A stretch of 64,000 bases of DNA from Clusia tigrina (GCA_920105625.2 OV050033.1:114723700-114787699); one strand, 5' to 3'; counted from the first letter of the stretch, positions 13,701 through 28,700 are shown. A program made the numbers and translations. The notes: generated from the letters alone by a model not told the origin.

Positions 13701-16250
13701 AAGCTACAAGCATATGTATGTTGCAAACTTTGATAGGTGTAGCACGTACCGTATAGAAGTTAGGGCCATTTGAAATTTTATCAGTGTGTGATTTGGGACT
13801 CAAGGGTAGCATAGCTTTGAGCGATACCTTAAATTGACCAGAGGCTCGAGTACTTTATTGTTACAAAATTTCAAGGTTTTATGACGCTCCAGTAAAAAGC
13901 TACAAGCATTTGTATGATGCAAACTTTGATAGGTGTAGGACGTACCGTATAGAAGTTAGGGCCATTTGAAGTTTTATCAGTGTTTGATTTGGGACTTAAG
14001 GGTAGCATAGCTTTGAGCGATAGCTTAAATTGACAAGAGGCTCGAGTACATTATTGTTACAAAATTTTAAGGTTTTATGACGCTCCAATAAAAAGTTACA
14101 AGCATTTGTATGTTGCAAACTTTGATAGGTGTTGGACGTACCGTATAGAAGTTAGGGCCATTTGAAGTTTTATCAGTGTTTGATTTGGGACTCAAGGGTA
14201 GCATAGCTTTGAGCGATACCTAAAATTGACAAGAGGCTCGAGTACTTTATTGTTACAAAATTTCAAGGTTTTATGACGCTCCAGTAAAGAGTTACAAACA
14301 TTTGTATGTTGCAAACTTTGATAGGTGTAGGACGTACCGTATAGAAGTTAGGGCCATTTGAAGTATTATCAGTGTTTGATGTGGGACTCAATTGTAGCAT
14401 AGCTTGGAGCGATAGCTTAAATTGACAAGAGGCTCGAGTACTTTATTGTTACAAAATTTCAAGGTTTTATGACGCTCCAGTAAAATGCTACAAGCATTTG
14501 TATGTTGCAAACTTTGATAGGTGTAGCACGTACCGTATAGAAGTTAGGGCCATTTGAAATTTTATCAGTGTGTGATTTGGGACTCAAGGGTAGCATAGCT
14601 TTGAGCGACACCTTAAATTGACCAGAGGCTCGAGTACTTTATTGTTACAAAATTTCAAGGTTTTATGACGCTCCAGTAAAAAGTTACAAACATTTCTATG
14701 TTGCAAACTTTGATAGGTGTTGGTCGTACCGTATAGAAGTAAGGGCCATTTGAAGTTTTATCAGAGTTTGATTTGGGACTCAAGGGTAGCATAGCTTTGA
14801 GCGATACCTTAAATTGACAAGAGGCTCGAGTACTTTATTGTTACAAAATTTCAAGGTTTTATGACGCTCCAGTAAAAAGTTACAAGCATTTGTCTGTTGC
14901 AAACTTTGATAGGTGTAGGACGTACCGTATAGAAGTTAGGGCCATTTGAAGTTTTACCAGTGTTTGATTTGGGACTCAAGGGTAGCATAGCTTTGAGCGA
15001 TACCTTAAATTGACAAGAGGCTCGAGTACTTTATTGTTACAAAATTTCAAGGTTTTATGACGCTCCAGTAAAATGTTACAAGCATTTGTATGTTGCAAAC
15101 TTTGATAGGTGTAGGACGTACCGTATAGAAGTTAGGGCCATTTGAAGTTTTATCAGTGTTTGATTTGGGACTCATGGGTAGCATAGCTTTGAGCGATACC
15201 TTAAATTGACAAGAGGCTCGAGTACTTTATTGTTACAAAATTTCAAGGTTTTATGACGCTCCAGTAAAAAGCTACAAGCATTTGTATGTTGCAAACTTTG
15301 ATAGGTGTAGCACGTACCGTATAGAAGTTAGGGCCATTTGAAATTTTATCAGTGTGTGATTTGGGACTCAAGGGTAGCATAGCTTTGAGCGATACCTTAA
15401 ATTGACCAGAGGCTCGAGTACTTTATTGTTACAAAATTTCAAGGTTTTATGACGCTCCAGTAAAAAGCTACAAGCATTTGTATGATGCAAACTTTGATAG
15501 GTGTAGGACGTACCGTATAGAAGTTAGGGCCATTTGAAGTTTTATCAGTGTTTGATTTGGGACTTAAGGGTAGCATAGCTTTGAGCGATAGCTTAAATTG
15601 ACAAGAGGCTCGAGTACATTATTGTTACAAAATTTTAAGGTTTTATGACGCTCCAATAAAAAGTTACAAGCATTTGTATGTTGCAAACTTTGATAGGTGT
15701 TGGACGTACCGTATAGAAGTTAGGGCCATTTGAAGTTTTATCAGTGTTTGATTTGGGACTCAAGGGTAGCATAGCTTTGAGCGATACCTAAAATTGACAA
15801 GAGGCTCGAGTACTTTATTGTTACAAAATTTCAAGGTTTTATGATGGTCCAGTAAAGAGTTACAAACATTTGTATGTTGCAAACTTTGATAGGTGTAGGA
15901 CGTACCGTATAGAAGTTAGGGCCATTTGAAGTATTATCAGTGTTTGATGTGGGACTCAATTGTAGCATAGCTTGGAGCGATAGCTTAAATTGACAAGAGG
16001 CTCGAGTACTTTATTGTTACAAAATTTCAAGGTTTTATGACGCTCCAGTAAAAAGCTACAAGCATTTGTATGTTGCAAACTTTGATAGGTGTAGCACGTA
16101 CCGTATAGAAGTTAGGGCCATTTGAAATTTTATCAGTGTGTGATTTGGGACTCAAGGGTAGCATAGCTTTGAGCGATACCTTAAATTGACCAGAGGCTCG
16201 AGTACTTTATTGTAAAAAAATTTTAAGGTTTTATGACGCTCCAGTAAAAA
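13701..16250 (+). repeat. 1568-bp (8-monomer) segmental duplication
   Basis: The TGTATGATGC variant at 13911 recurs at 15479, and GTGGGACTCAATTG at 14381 recurs at 15949. Both differences are exactly 1568 bp, eight monomers with no net indel. The second copy has a few private changes, such as TGATGGTCCAG near 15843, so the event is not brand new but is younger than the monomer divergence. Two further TATGATGC monomers lie in the neighbourhood, near 13325 and in reverse near 61480. Confidence 0.8.
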
Positions 16251-18499
16251 GCTACAAGCATTTATATGTTTGCAAACTTTGATAGGTGTAGGACGTACCG
16301 TGTAGAAGTTAGGGCCATTTGAAGTATTATCAGTGTTTGATTTGGGACTCAATGGTAGCATAGCTTTGAGCGATAGCTTAAATTGACAAGAGGCTCGAGT
16401 ACTTTATTGTTACAAAATTTCAAGGTTTTATGACGCTCCAGTAAAAAGTTACAAGCATTTGTATGTTGCAAACTTTGATAGGTGTAGGACGTACCATATA
16501 GAAGTTATTGCCATTTCAAGTTTTATCAGTGTATGATTTGGGACTCAAGGGTAGCAATGCTTTGAGCGATACCTTAAATTGACCAGAGGCTCGAGTACTT
16601 TATTGTTACAAAATTTCAAGGTTTTATGACGCTCCAGTAAAAAGTTACAAACATTTGTATGTTGCAAACTTTGATAGGTGTAGGACGTACCGTATAGAAG
16701 TTAGGGCCATTTGAAGTATTATCAGTGTTTGATTTGGGACTCAATGGTAGCATAGCTTTGAGCGATAGCTTAAATTGACAAGAGGCTCGAGTACTTTATT
16801 GTTACAAAATTTCAAGGTTTTATGACGCTCCAGTAAAAAGTTACAAGCATTTGTATGTTGCAAACTTTGATAGGTGTAGGACGTACCGTATAGAAGTTAG
16901 GGCCATTTCAAGTTTTATCAGTGTTTGATTTGGGACTCAAGGGTAGCATAGCTTTGACCGATAGCTTAAATTGACAAGAGGCTCGAGTACTTTATTGTTA
17001 CAAAATTTCAAGGTTTTATGACGCTCCAGTAAAAAGCTACAAGCATTTGCATGTTGCAAACCTTGATAGGTGCAGGACGTACCGTATAGAAGTTAGGGCC
17101 GTTTGAAGTTTTATCAGTGTTTGATTTGGGACTCAAGGGTAGCATAGCTTTGAGCGATAGCTTAAATTGACAAGAGGCTCGAGTACTTTATTGTTACAAA
17201 ATTTCAAGGATTTATGGCGCTCCAGTAAAAAGTTACAAGCATTTGTATGTTGTAAACTTTGATAGGTGTAGGACGTACCGTATAGAAGTTAGGGCCATTT
17301 GAAGTTTCATCAGTGTTTGATTTGGGACTCAAAGGTAGCATAGCTTTGAGCGATAGCTTAAATTGACAAGAGGCTCGAGTACTTTATTGTTACAAAATTT
17401 CAAGGTTTTATGACGCTCAAGTAAAAAGTTACAAGCATTTGTATGTTGCAAACTTTGATAGGTGTAGGACGTACCGTATAGAAGTTAGGGCCATTTGAAG
17501 TTTTATCAGTGTTTGATTTGGTACTCAAGGGTAGCATAGCTTTGAGCGATAGCTTAAATTGACAAGAGGCTCGAGTACTTTATTGTTACAAAATTTCAAG
17601 GTTTTATGACGCTCAAGTAAAAAGTTACAAGCATTTGTATGTTGCAAACTTTGATAGGTGTAGGACGTACCGTATAGAAGTTAGGGCCATTTGAAGTTTT
17701 ATCAGTGTTTGATTTGGGACTCAAGGGTAGCATAGCTATGAGCGATAGCCTAAATTGACAAGAGGCTCGAGTACATTATTGTTACAAAATTTCAAGGTTT
17801 TATGACGCTCCAGTAAAAAGTTACAAGCATTTGTATGTTGCAAACTTTGATAGGTGTTGGACGTACCGTATAGAAGTTAGGGCCATTTGAAGTTTTATCA
17901 GTGTTTGATTTGGGACTCAAGGGTAGCATAGCTTTGAGCGATACCTTAAATTGAGAAGAGGCTCGAGTGCTTTATTGTTACAAAATTTCAAGGTTTTATG
18001 ACGGTCCAGTAAAGAGTTACAAACATTTGTATGTTGCAAACATTGATAGGTGTAGGACGTACCGTATAGAAGTCAAGGCCATTTGAAATATTATCAGTTT
18101 TTGATTTGGGACTCAATGGTAGCATAGCTTTAAGCGATAGCTTAAATTGACAAGAGGCTCGAGTACTTTATTGTTACAAAATTTTAAGGTTTTATGACGC
18201 TCCAGTAAAAAGCTACAAGCATTTGTATGTTTGCAAACTTTGATAGGTGTAGGACGTACCGTATAGAAGTTAGGGCCATTTGAAGTTTTATCGGTGTTTG
18301 ATTTGGGACTTAAGGGTAGCATAGCTTTGAGCGATAGCCTAAATTGACAAGAGGCTCGAGTACATTATTGTTACAAAATTTCAAGGTTTTATGACGCTCC
18401 AGTAAAAAGCTACAAGCATTTGTATGTTGCAAACTTTGATAGCTGTAGGACGTACCGTATAGAAGTTAGGGCCATTTGAAGTTTTGTCAGTGTGTGACT
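16251..18499 (+). repeat. Higher-order unit, about 2347 bp
   Basis: The marker monomer containing GTTATTGCC and GCAATGCTTTG sits at 16504/16554 and next at 18851/18901, a spacing of 2347 bp (12 monomers less 5 bp). The interval carries TTTGACCG, CTTGATAGGTGCAGGACG and GGATTTATGGCG monomers in the same order as the longer units that follow. It looks like a shorter member of the same series. Confidence 0.75.
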
Positions 18500-21400
18500 C
18501 AAGGGTAGCATAGCTTTGAGTGATACCTTAAATTGACAAGAGGCTCGAGTACTTTATTGTTACAAAATTTTAAGGTTTTATGACGCTCCAGTAAAAAGCT
18601 ACAAGCATTTGTATGTTTGCAAACTTTGATAGGTGTAGGACGTACCGTGTAGAAGTTAGGGCCATTTGAAGTATTATCAGTGTTTGATTTGGGACTCAAT
18701 GGTTGCATAGCTTTGAGCGATAGCTTAAATTGACAAGAGGTTCGAGTACTTTATTGTTACAAAATTTCAAGGTTTTATGACGCTCCAGTAAAAAGTTACA
18801 AGCATTTGTATGTTGCAAACTTTGATAGGTGTAGGACGTACCATATAGAAGTTATTGCCATTTCAAGTTTTATCAGTGTATGATTTGGGACTCAAGGGTA
18901 GCAATGCTTTGAGCGATACCTTAAATTGACCAGAGGCTCGAGTACTTTATTGTTACAAAATTTCAAGGTTTTATGACGCTCCAGTAAAAAGCTACAAGCA
19001 TTTGCATGTTGCAAACCTTGATAGGTGCAGGACGTACCGTATAGAAGTTAGGGCCGTTTGAAGTTTTATCAGTGTTTGATTTGGGACTCAAGGGTAGCAT
19101 AGCTTTGAGCGATAGCTTAAATTGACAAGAGGCTCGAGTACTTTATTGATACAAAATTTCAAGGATTTATGGCGCTCCAGTAAAAAGTTACAAGCATTTG
19201 TATGTTGCAAACTTTGATAGGTGTAGGACGTACCGTATAGAAGTTAGGGCCATTTGAAGTTTCATCAGTGTTTGATTTGGGACTCAAAGGTAGCATAGCT
19301 TTGAGCGATAGCTTAAATTGACAAGAGGCTCGAGTACTTTATTGTTACAAAATTTCAAGGTTTTATGACGCTCAAGTAAAAAGTTACAAGCATTTGTATG
19401 TTGCAAACTTTGATAGGTGTAGGACGTACCGTATAGAAGTTAGGGCTATTTGAAGTTTTATCAGTGTTTGATTTGGGACTCAAGGGTAGCATAGCTTTGA
19501 GCGATACCTTAAATTGACAAGAGGCTCGAGTACTTTATTGTTACAAAATTTCAAGGTTTTATGACGCTCCAGTAAAAAGTTACAAGCATTTGTCTGTTGC
19601 AAACTTTGATAGGTGTAGGACGTTCCGTATAGAAGTTAGGGCCATTTGAAGTATTATCAGTGTTTGATTTGGGACTCAAGGGTAGCATAGCTTTGACCGA
19701 TAGCTTAAATTGACAAGAGGCTCGAGTACTTTATTGTTACAAAATTTCAAGGTTGTATGACGCTCCAGTAAAAAGCTACAAGCATTTGCATGTTGCAAAC
19801 CTTGATAGGTGCAGGACGTACCGTATAGAAGTTAGGGCCGTTTGAAGTTTTATCAGTGTTTGATTTGGGACTCAAGGGTAGCATAGCTTTCAGCGATAGC
19901 TTAAATTGACAAGAGGCTCGAGTACTTTATTGTTACAAAATTTCAAGGATTTATGGCGCTCCAGTAAAAAGTTACAAGCATTTGTATGTTGCAAACTTTG
20001 ATAGGTGTAGGACGTACCGTATAGAAAATAGGGCCATTTGAAGTTTTATCAGTGTTTGATTTGGGACTCAAGGGTAGCATAGCTTTGAGCGATACCTTAA
20101 ATTGACAAGAGGCTCGAGTACTTTATTGTTACAAAATTTCAAGGTTTTATGACGGTCCAGTAAAAAGTTACAAACATTTGTATGTTGCAAACTTTGATAG
20201 GTGTAGGACGTTCCGTATAGAAGTTAGGGCCATTTGAAGTTTTATCAGTGTTTGATTTGGGACTCAAGGGTAGCATAGCTTTGAGCGATAGCTTAAATTG
20301 ACAAGAGGCTCGAGTAATTTATTGTTACAAAATTTCAAGGTTTAATGACGCTCAAGTAAAAAGTTACAAGCATTTGTATGTTGCAAACTTTGATAGGTGT
20401 AGGACGTACCGTATAGAAGTTAGGGCCATTTGAAGTTTTATCAGTGTTTGATTTGGGACTCAAGGGTAGCATAGCTTTGAGCGATACCTTAAATTGACAA
20501 GAGGCTCGAGTACTTTATTGTTACAAAATTTCAAGGTTTTATGACGCTCCAGTAAAAAGTTACAAACATTTGTATGTTGCAAACATTGATAGGTGTAGGA
20601 CGTACCGTATAGAAGTTAGGGCCATTTGAAGTATTATCAGTTTTTGATTTGGGACTCAATGGTAGCATAGCTTTAAGCGATAGCTTAAATTGACAAGAGG
20701 CTCGAGTACTTTATTGTTACAAAATTTTAAGGTTTTATGACGCTCCAGTAAAAAGCTACAAGCATTTGTATGTTTGCAAACTTTGATAGGTGTAGGACGT
20801 ACCGTATAGAAGTTAGGGCCATTTGAAGTTTTATCGGTGTTTGATTTGGGACTTAAGGGTATCATAGCTATGAGCGAATGCCTAAATTGACAAGAGGCTC
20901 GAGTACATTATTGTTACAAAATTTCAAGGTTTTATGACGCTCCAGTAAAAAGTTACAAACATTTGTATGTTGCAAACTTTGATAAGTGTTGGTCGTACCG
21001 TATAGAAGTTAGGGCCATTTGAAGTTTTATCAGAGTTTGATTTGGGACTCAAGGGTAGCATAGCTTTAAGCGATACCTTAAATTGACAAGAGGCTCGAGT
21101 ACTTTATTGTTACAAAATTTCAAGGTTTTATGACGCTCCAGTAAAAAGTTACAAGCGTTTGTCTGTTGTAAACTTTGATAGGTGTAGAACGTACCGTATA
21201 GAAGTTAGGGCCATTTGAAGTTTTATCAGTGTTTGATTTGGGACTCAAGGGTAGCATAGCTTTGAGCGATACCTTAAATTGATAAGAGGCTCGAGTACTT
21301 TATTGTTACAAAATTTCAAGGTTTTATGACGGTCCAGTAAAAAGTTACAAACATTTGTATGTTGCAAACTTTGATAGGTGTAGGACGTTCCGTATAGAAG

Positions 21401-22024
21401 TTAGGGCCATTTGAAGTTTTATCAGTGTTTGATTTGGGACTCAAGGGTAGCATAGCTTTCAGCGATAGTTTAAATTGACAAGAGGCTCGAGTACTTTATT
21501 GTTACAAAATTTCAAGGTTTTATGACGCTCAAGTAAAAAGTTACAAGCATTTGTATGTTGCAAACTTTGATAGGTGTAGGACGTACCGTATAGAAGTTAG
21601 GGCCATTTGAAGTTTTATCAGTGTTTGATTTGGGACTCAAGGGTAGCATAGCTTTGAGCGATACCTTAAATTGACAAGAGGCTCGAGTACTTTATTGTTA
21701 CAAAATTTCATTATGACGCTCAAGTAAAAAGTTACAAACATTTGTATGTTGCAAACATTGATAGGTGTAGGACGTACCGTATAGAAGTTAGGGCCATTTG
21801 AAGTATTATCAGTTTTTGATTTGGGACTCAATGGTAGCATGGCTTTAAGCGATAGCTTAAATTGACAAGAGGCTCGAGTACTTTATTGTTACAAAATTTT
21901 AAGGTTTTATGACGCTCCAGTAAAAAGCTAGAAGCATTTGTATGTTTGCAAACTTTGATAGGTGTAGGACGTACCGTATAGAAATTAGGGCCATTTGAAG
22001 TTTTATCGGTGTTTGATTTGGGAC
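18500..22024 (+). repeat. Higher-order unit, about 3526 bp (18 monomers)
   Basis: The marker GCAATGCTTTG at 18901 recurs at 22427 (3526 bp). A monomer lacking AAGGTTTT (TTTCATTATGACGCTC near 21705) recurs at a 3527-bp offset near 25232. The end of this unit (20341-22024) is copied into the next unit, but with two monomers (392 bp) missing there. TTTAATGACG at 20341 is 3919 bp from its copy at 24260, and sequence just downstream is 3527 bp from its copy. Confidence 0.8.
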
Positions 22025-25000
22025 TTAAGGGTAGCATAGCTTTGAGCGATAGCCTAAATTGACAAGAGGCTCGAATACATTATTGTTACAAAATTTTAAG
22101 GTTTTATGACGCTCCAGTAAAAAGCTACAAGCATTTGTATGTTTGCAAACTTTGATAGGTGTAGGACGTACCGTGTAGAAGTTAGGGCCATTTGAAGTAT
22201 TATCAGTGTTTGATTTGGGACTCAATGGTTGCATAGCTTTGAGCGATAGCTTAAATTGACAAGAGGTTCGAGTACTTTATTGTTACAAAATTTCAAGGTT
22301 TTATGACGCTCCAGTAAAAAGTTACAAGCATTTGTATGTTGCAAACTTTGATAGGTGTAGGACGTACCATATAGAAGTTATTGCCATTTCAAGTTTTATC
22401 AGTGTATGATTTGGGACTCAAGGGTAGCAATGCTTTGAGCGATACCTTAAATTGACCAGAGGCTCGAGTACTTTATTGTTACAAAATTTCAAGGTTTTAT
22501 GACGCTCCAGTAAAAAGTTACAAACATTTGTATGTTGCAAACTTTGATAGGTGTAGGACGTACCGTATAGAAGTTAGGGCCATTTGAAGTATTATCAGTG
22601 TTTGATTTGGGACTCAATGGTAGCATAGCTTTGAGCGATAGCTTAAATTGACAAGAGGCTCGAGTACTTTATTGTTACAAAATTTCAAGGTTTTATGACG
22701 CTCGAGTAAAAAGTTACAAGCATTTGTATGTTGCAAACTTTGATAGGTGTAGGACGTACCGTATAGAAGTTAGGGCCATTTCAAGTTTTATCAGTGTTTG
22801 ATTTGGGACTCAAGGGTAGCATAGCTTTGACCGATAGCTTAAATTGACAAGAGGCTCGAGTACTTTATTGTTACAAAATTTCAAGGTTTTATGACGCTCC
22901 AGTAAAAAGCTACAAGCATTTGCATGTTGCAAACCTTGATAGGTGCAGGACGTACCGTATAGAAGTTAGGGCCGTTTGAAGTTTTATCAGTGTTTGATTT
23001 GGGACTCAAGGGTAGCATAGCTTTGAGCGATAGCTTAAATTGACAAGAGGCTCGAGAACTTTATTGATACAAAATTTCAAGGATTTATGGCGCTCCAGTA
23101 AAAAGTTACAAGCATTTGTATGTTGCAAACTTTGATAGGTGTAGGACGTACCGTATAGAAGTTAGGGCCATTTGAAGTTTTATCAGTGTTTGATTTGGGA
23201 CTCAAGGGTAGCATAGCTTTGAGCGATAGCTTAAATTGACAAGAGGCTCGAGTACTTTATTGTTACAAAATTTCAAGGTTTTATGACGCTCCAGTAAAAA
23301 GTTACAAGCATTTGTCTGTTGCAAACTTTGATAGGTGTAGGACGTACCGTATAGAAGTTAGGGCCATTTGAAAGTTTTATCAGTGTTTGATTTGGGACTC
23401 AAGGGTAGCATAGCTTTGAGCGATACCTTAAATTGACAAGAGGCCCGAGTACTTTATTGTTACAAAATTTCAAGGTTTTATGACGGTCCAGTAAAAAGTT
23501 ACAAACATTTGTATGTTGCAAACTTTGATAGGTGTAGGACGTTCCGTATAGAAGTTAGGGCCATTTGAAGTTTTATCAGTGTTTGATTTGGGACTCAAGG
23601 GTAGCATAGCTTTGAGCGATAGCTTAAATTGACAAGAGGCTCGAGTACTTTATTGTTACAAAATTTCAAGGTTTTATGACGCTCAAGTAAAAAGTGACAA
23701 GCATTTGTATGTTGCAAACTTTGATAGGTGTTGGTCGTACCGTATAGAAGTTAGGGCCATTTGAAGTTTTATCAGAGTTTGATTTGGGACTCAAGGGTAG
23801 CATAACTTTGAGCGATACCTTAAATTGACAAGAGGCTCGAGTACTTTATTGTTACAAAATTTCAAGGTTTTATGACGCTCCAGTAAAAAGTTACAAGCAT
23901 TTGTCTGTTGTAAACTTTGATAGGTGTAGGACGTACCGTATAGAATTTAGGGCCATTTGAAGTCTTATCAGTGTTTGATTTGGGACTCAAGGGTAGCATA
24001 GCTTTGAGCGATACCTTAAATTGACAAGAGGCTCGATTACTTTATTGTTACAAAATTTCAAGGTTTTATGACGGTCCAGTAAAAAGTTACAAACATTTGT
24101 ATGTTGCAAACTTTGATAGGTGTAGGACGTTCCGTATAGAAGTTAGGGCCATTTGAAGTTTTATCAGTGTTTGATTTGGGACTCAAGGGTAGCATAGCTT
24201 TGAGCGATAGCTTAAATTGACAAGAGGCTCGAGTAATTTATTGTTACAAAATTTCAAGGTTTAATGACGCTCCAGTAAAAAGCTACAAGCATTTGTATGT
24301 TTGCAAACTTTGATAGGTGTAGGACGTACCGTATAGAAGTTAGGGCCATTTGAAGTTTTATCGGTGTTTGATTTGGGACTTAAGGGTATCATAGCTATGA
24401 GCGAATGCCTAAATTGACAAGAGGCTCGAGTACATTATTGTTACAAAATTTCAAGGTTTTATGACGCTCCAGTAAAAAGTTACAAACATTTGTATGTTGC
24501 AAACTTTGATAAGTGTTGGTCGTACCGTATAGAAGTTAGGGCCATTTGAAGTTTTATCAGAGTTTGATTTGGGACTCAAGGGTAGCATAGCTTTAAGCGA
24601 TACCTTAAATTGACAAGAGGCTCGAGTACTTTATTGTTACAAAATTTCAAGGTTTTATGACGCTCCAGTAAAAAGTTACAAGCGTTTGTCTGTTGTAAAC
24701 TTTGATAGGTGTAGAACGTACCGTATAGAAGTAAGGGCCATTTGAAGTTTTATCAGTGTTTGATTTGGGACTCAAGGGTAGCATAGCTTTGAGCGATACC
24801 TTAAATTGACAAGAGGCTCGAGTACTTTATTGTTACAAAATTTCAAGGTTTTATGACGGTCCAGTAAAAAGTTACAAACATTTGTATGTTGCAAACTTTG
24901 ATAGGTGTAGGACGTTCCGTATAGAAGTTAGGGCCATTTGAAGTTTTATCAGTGTTTGATTTGGGACTCAAGGGTAGCATAGCTTTCAGCGATAGTTTAA

Positions 25001-25740
25001 ATTGACAAGAGGCTCGAGTACTTTATTGTTACAAAATTTCAAGGTTTTATGACGCTCAAGTAAAAAGTTACAAGCATTTGTATGTTGCAAACTTTGATAG
25101 GTGTAGGACGTACCGTATAGAAGTTAGGGCCATTTGAAGTTTTATCAGTGTTTGATTTGGGACTCAAGGGTAGCATAGCTTTGAGCGATACCTTAAATTG
25201 ACAAGAGGCTCGAGTACTTTATTGTTACAAAATTTCATTATGACGCTCCAGTAAAAAGTTACAAACATTTGTATGTTGCAAACATTGATAGGTGTAGGAC
25301 GTACCGTATAGAAGTTAGGGCCATTTGAAGTATTATCAGTTTTTGATTTGGGACTCAATGGTAGCATGGCTTTAAGCGATAGCTTAAATTGACAAGAGGC
25401 TCGAGTACTTTATTGTTACAAAATTTTAAGGTTTTATGACGCTCCAGTAAAAAGCTACAAGCATTTGTATGTTTGCAAACTTTGATAGGTGTAGGACGTA
25501 CCGTATAGAAATTAGGGCCATTTGAAGTTTTATCGGTGTTTGATTTGGGACTTAAGGGTAGCATAGCTTTGAGCGATAGCCTAAATTGACAAGAGGCTCG
25601 AATACATTATTGTTACAAAATTTCAAGGTTTTATGACGCTCCAGTAAAAAGCTACAAGCATTTGTATGTTGCAAACTTTGATAGCTGTAGGACGTACCGT
25701 ATAGAAGTTAGGGCCATTTGAAGTTTTGTCAGTGTGTGAC
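22025..25740 (+). repeat. Higher-order unit, about 3716 bp (19 monomers)
   Basis: GCAATGCTTTG at 22427 recurs at 26143, and the inserted-A variant GAAAGTTTTATC near 23370 recurs near 27086; both are 3716 bp apart. At its start one monomer present at 18.3-18.5 kb and 25.55-25.74 kb (the GTCAGTGTGTGACTC copy) is absent, and a hybrid monomer joins the neighbours. At 24260 two monomers are also missing. Both events have the form of unequal exchange between in-register monomers. Confidence 0.8.
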
Positions 25741-28700
25741 TCAAGGGTAGCATAGCTTTGAGTGATACCTTAAATTGACAAGAGGCTCGAGTACTTTATT
25801 GTTACAAAATTTTAAGGTTTTATGACGCTCCAGTAAAAAGCTACAAGCATTTGTATGTTTGCAAACTTTGATAGGTGTAGGACGTACCGTGTAGAAGTTA
25901 GGGCCATTTGAAGTATTATCAGTGTTTGATTTGGGACTCAATGGTTGCATAGCTTTGAGCGATAGCTCAAATTGACAAGAGGTTCGAGTACTTTATTGTT
26001 ACAAAATTTCAAGATTTTATGACGCTCCAGTAAAAAGTTACAAGCATTTGTATGTTGCAAACTTTGATAGGTGTAGGACGTACCATATAGAAGTTATTGC
26101 CATTTCAAGTTTTATCAGTGTATGATTTGGGACTCAAGGGTAGCAATGCTTTGAGCGATACCTTAAATTGACCAGAGGCTCGAGTACTTTATTGTTACAA
26201 AATTTCAAGGTTTTATGACGCTCCAGTAAAAAGTTACAAACATTTGTATGTTGCAAACGTTGATAGGTGTAGGACGTACCGTATAGAAGTTAGGGCCATT
26301 TGAAGTATTATCAGTGTTTGATTTGGGACTCAATGGTAGCATAGCTTTGAGCGATAGCTTAAATTGACAAGAGGCTCGAGTACTTTATTGTTACAAAATT
26401 TCAAGGTTTTATGACGCTCCAGTAAAAAGTTACAAGCATTTGTATGTTGCAAACTTTGATAGGTGTAGGACGTACCGTATAGAAGTTAGGGCCATTTCAA
26501 GTTTTATCAGTGTTTGATTTGGGACTCAAGGGTAGCATAGCTTTGACCGATAGCTTAAATTGACAAGAGGCTCGAGTACTTTATTGTTACAAAATTTCAA
26601 GGTTTTATGACGCTCCAGTAAAAAGCTACAAGCATTTGCATGTTGCAAACCTTGATAGGTGCAGGACGTACCGTATAGAAGTTAGGGCCGTTTGAAGTTT
26701 TATCAGTGTTTGATTTGGGACTCAAGGGTAGCATAGCTTTGAGCGATAGCTTAAATTGACAAGAGGCTCGAGTACTTTATTGATACAAAATTTCAAGGAT
26801 TTATGGCGCTCCAGTAAAAAGTTACAAGCATTTGTATGTTGCAAACTTTGATAGGTGTAGGACGTACCGTATAGAAGTTAGGGCCATTTGAAGTTTTATC
26901 AGTGTTTGATTTGGGACTCAAGGGTAGCATAGCTTTGAGCGATAGCTTAAATTGACAAGAGGCTCGAGTACTTTATTGTTACAAAATTTCAAGGTTTTAT
27001 GACGCTCCAGTAAAAAGTTACAAGCATTTGTCTGTTGCAAACTTTGATAGGTGTAGGACGTACCGTATAGAAGTTAGGGCCATTTGAAAGTTTTATCAGT
27101 GTTTGATTTGGGACTCAAGGGTAGCATAGCTTTGAGCGATACCTTAAATTGACAAGAGGCTCGAGTACTTTATTGTTACAAAATTTCAAGGTTTTATGAC
27201 GGTCCAGTAAAAAGTTACAAACATTTGTATGTTGCAAACTTTGATAGGTGTAGGACGTTCCGTATAGAAGTTAGGGCCATTTGAAGTTTTATCAGTGTTT
27301 GATTTGGGACTCAAGGGTAGCATAGCTTTGAGCGATAGCTTAAATTGACAAGAGGCTCGAGTACTTTATTGTTACAAAATTTCAAGGTTTTATGACGCTC
27401 AAGTAAAAAGTGACAAGCATTTGTATGTTGCAAACTTTGATAGGTGTTGGTCGTACCGTATAGAAGTTAGGGCCATTTGAAGTTTTATCAGAGTTTGATT
27501 TGGGACTCAAGGGTAGCATAGCTTTGAGCGATACCTTAAATTGACAAGAGGCTCGAGTACTTTATTGTTACAAAATTTCAAGGTTTTATGACGCTCCAGT
27601 AAAAAGTTACAAGCATTTGTCTGTTGTAAACTTTGATAGGTGTAGGACGTACCGTATAGAATTTAGGGCCATTTGAAGTCTTATCAGTGTTTGATTTGGG
27701 ACTCAAGGGTAGCATAGCTTTGAGCGATACCTTAAATTGACAAGAGGCTCGATTACTTTATTGTTACAAAATTTCAAGGTTTTATGACGGTCCAGTAAAA
27801 AGTTACAAACATTTGTATGTTGCAAACTTTGATAGGTGTAGGACGTTCCGTATAGAAGTTAGGGCCATTTGAAGTTTTATCAGTGTTTGATTTGGGACTC
27901 AAGGGTAGCATAGCTTTGAGCGATAGCTTAAATTGACAAGAGGCTCGAGTAATTTATTGTTACAAAATTTCAAGGTTTAATGACGCTCAAGTAAAAAGTT
28001 ACAAGCATTTGTATGTTGCAAACTTTGATAGGTGTAGGACGTACCGTATAGAAGTTAGGGCCATTTGAAGTTTTATCAGTGTTTGATTTGGGACTCAAGG
28101 GTAGCATAGCTTTGAGCGATACCTTAAATTGACAAGAGGCTCGAGTACTTTATTGTTACAAAATTTCAAGGTTTTATGACGCTCCAGTAAAAAGTTACAA
28201 ACATTTGTATGTTGCAAACATTGATAGGTGTAGGACGTACCGTATAGAAGTTAGGGCCATTTGAAGTATTATCAGTTTTTGATTTGGGACTCAATGGTAG
28301 CATAGCTTTAAGCGATAGCTTAAATTGACAAGAGGCTCGAGTACTTTATTGTTACAAAATTTTAAGGTTTTATGACGCTCCAGTAAAAAGCTACAAGCAT
28401 TTGTATGTTTGCAAACTTTGATAGGTGTAGGACGTACCGTATAGAAGTTAGGGCCATTTGAAGTTTTATCGGTGTTTGATTTGGGACTTAAGGGTATCAT
28501 AGCTATGAGCGATAGCCTAAATTGACAAGAGGCTCGAGTACATTATTGTTACAAAATTTTAAGGTTTTATGACGCTCCAGTAAAAAGTTACAAACATTTG
28601 TATGTTGCAAACTTTGATAAGTGTTGGTCGTACCGTATAGAAGTTAGGGCCATTTGAAGTTTTATCAGAGTTTGATTTGGGACTCAAGAGTAGCATAGCT

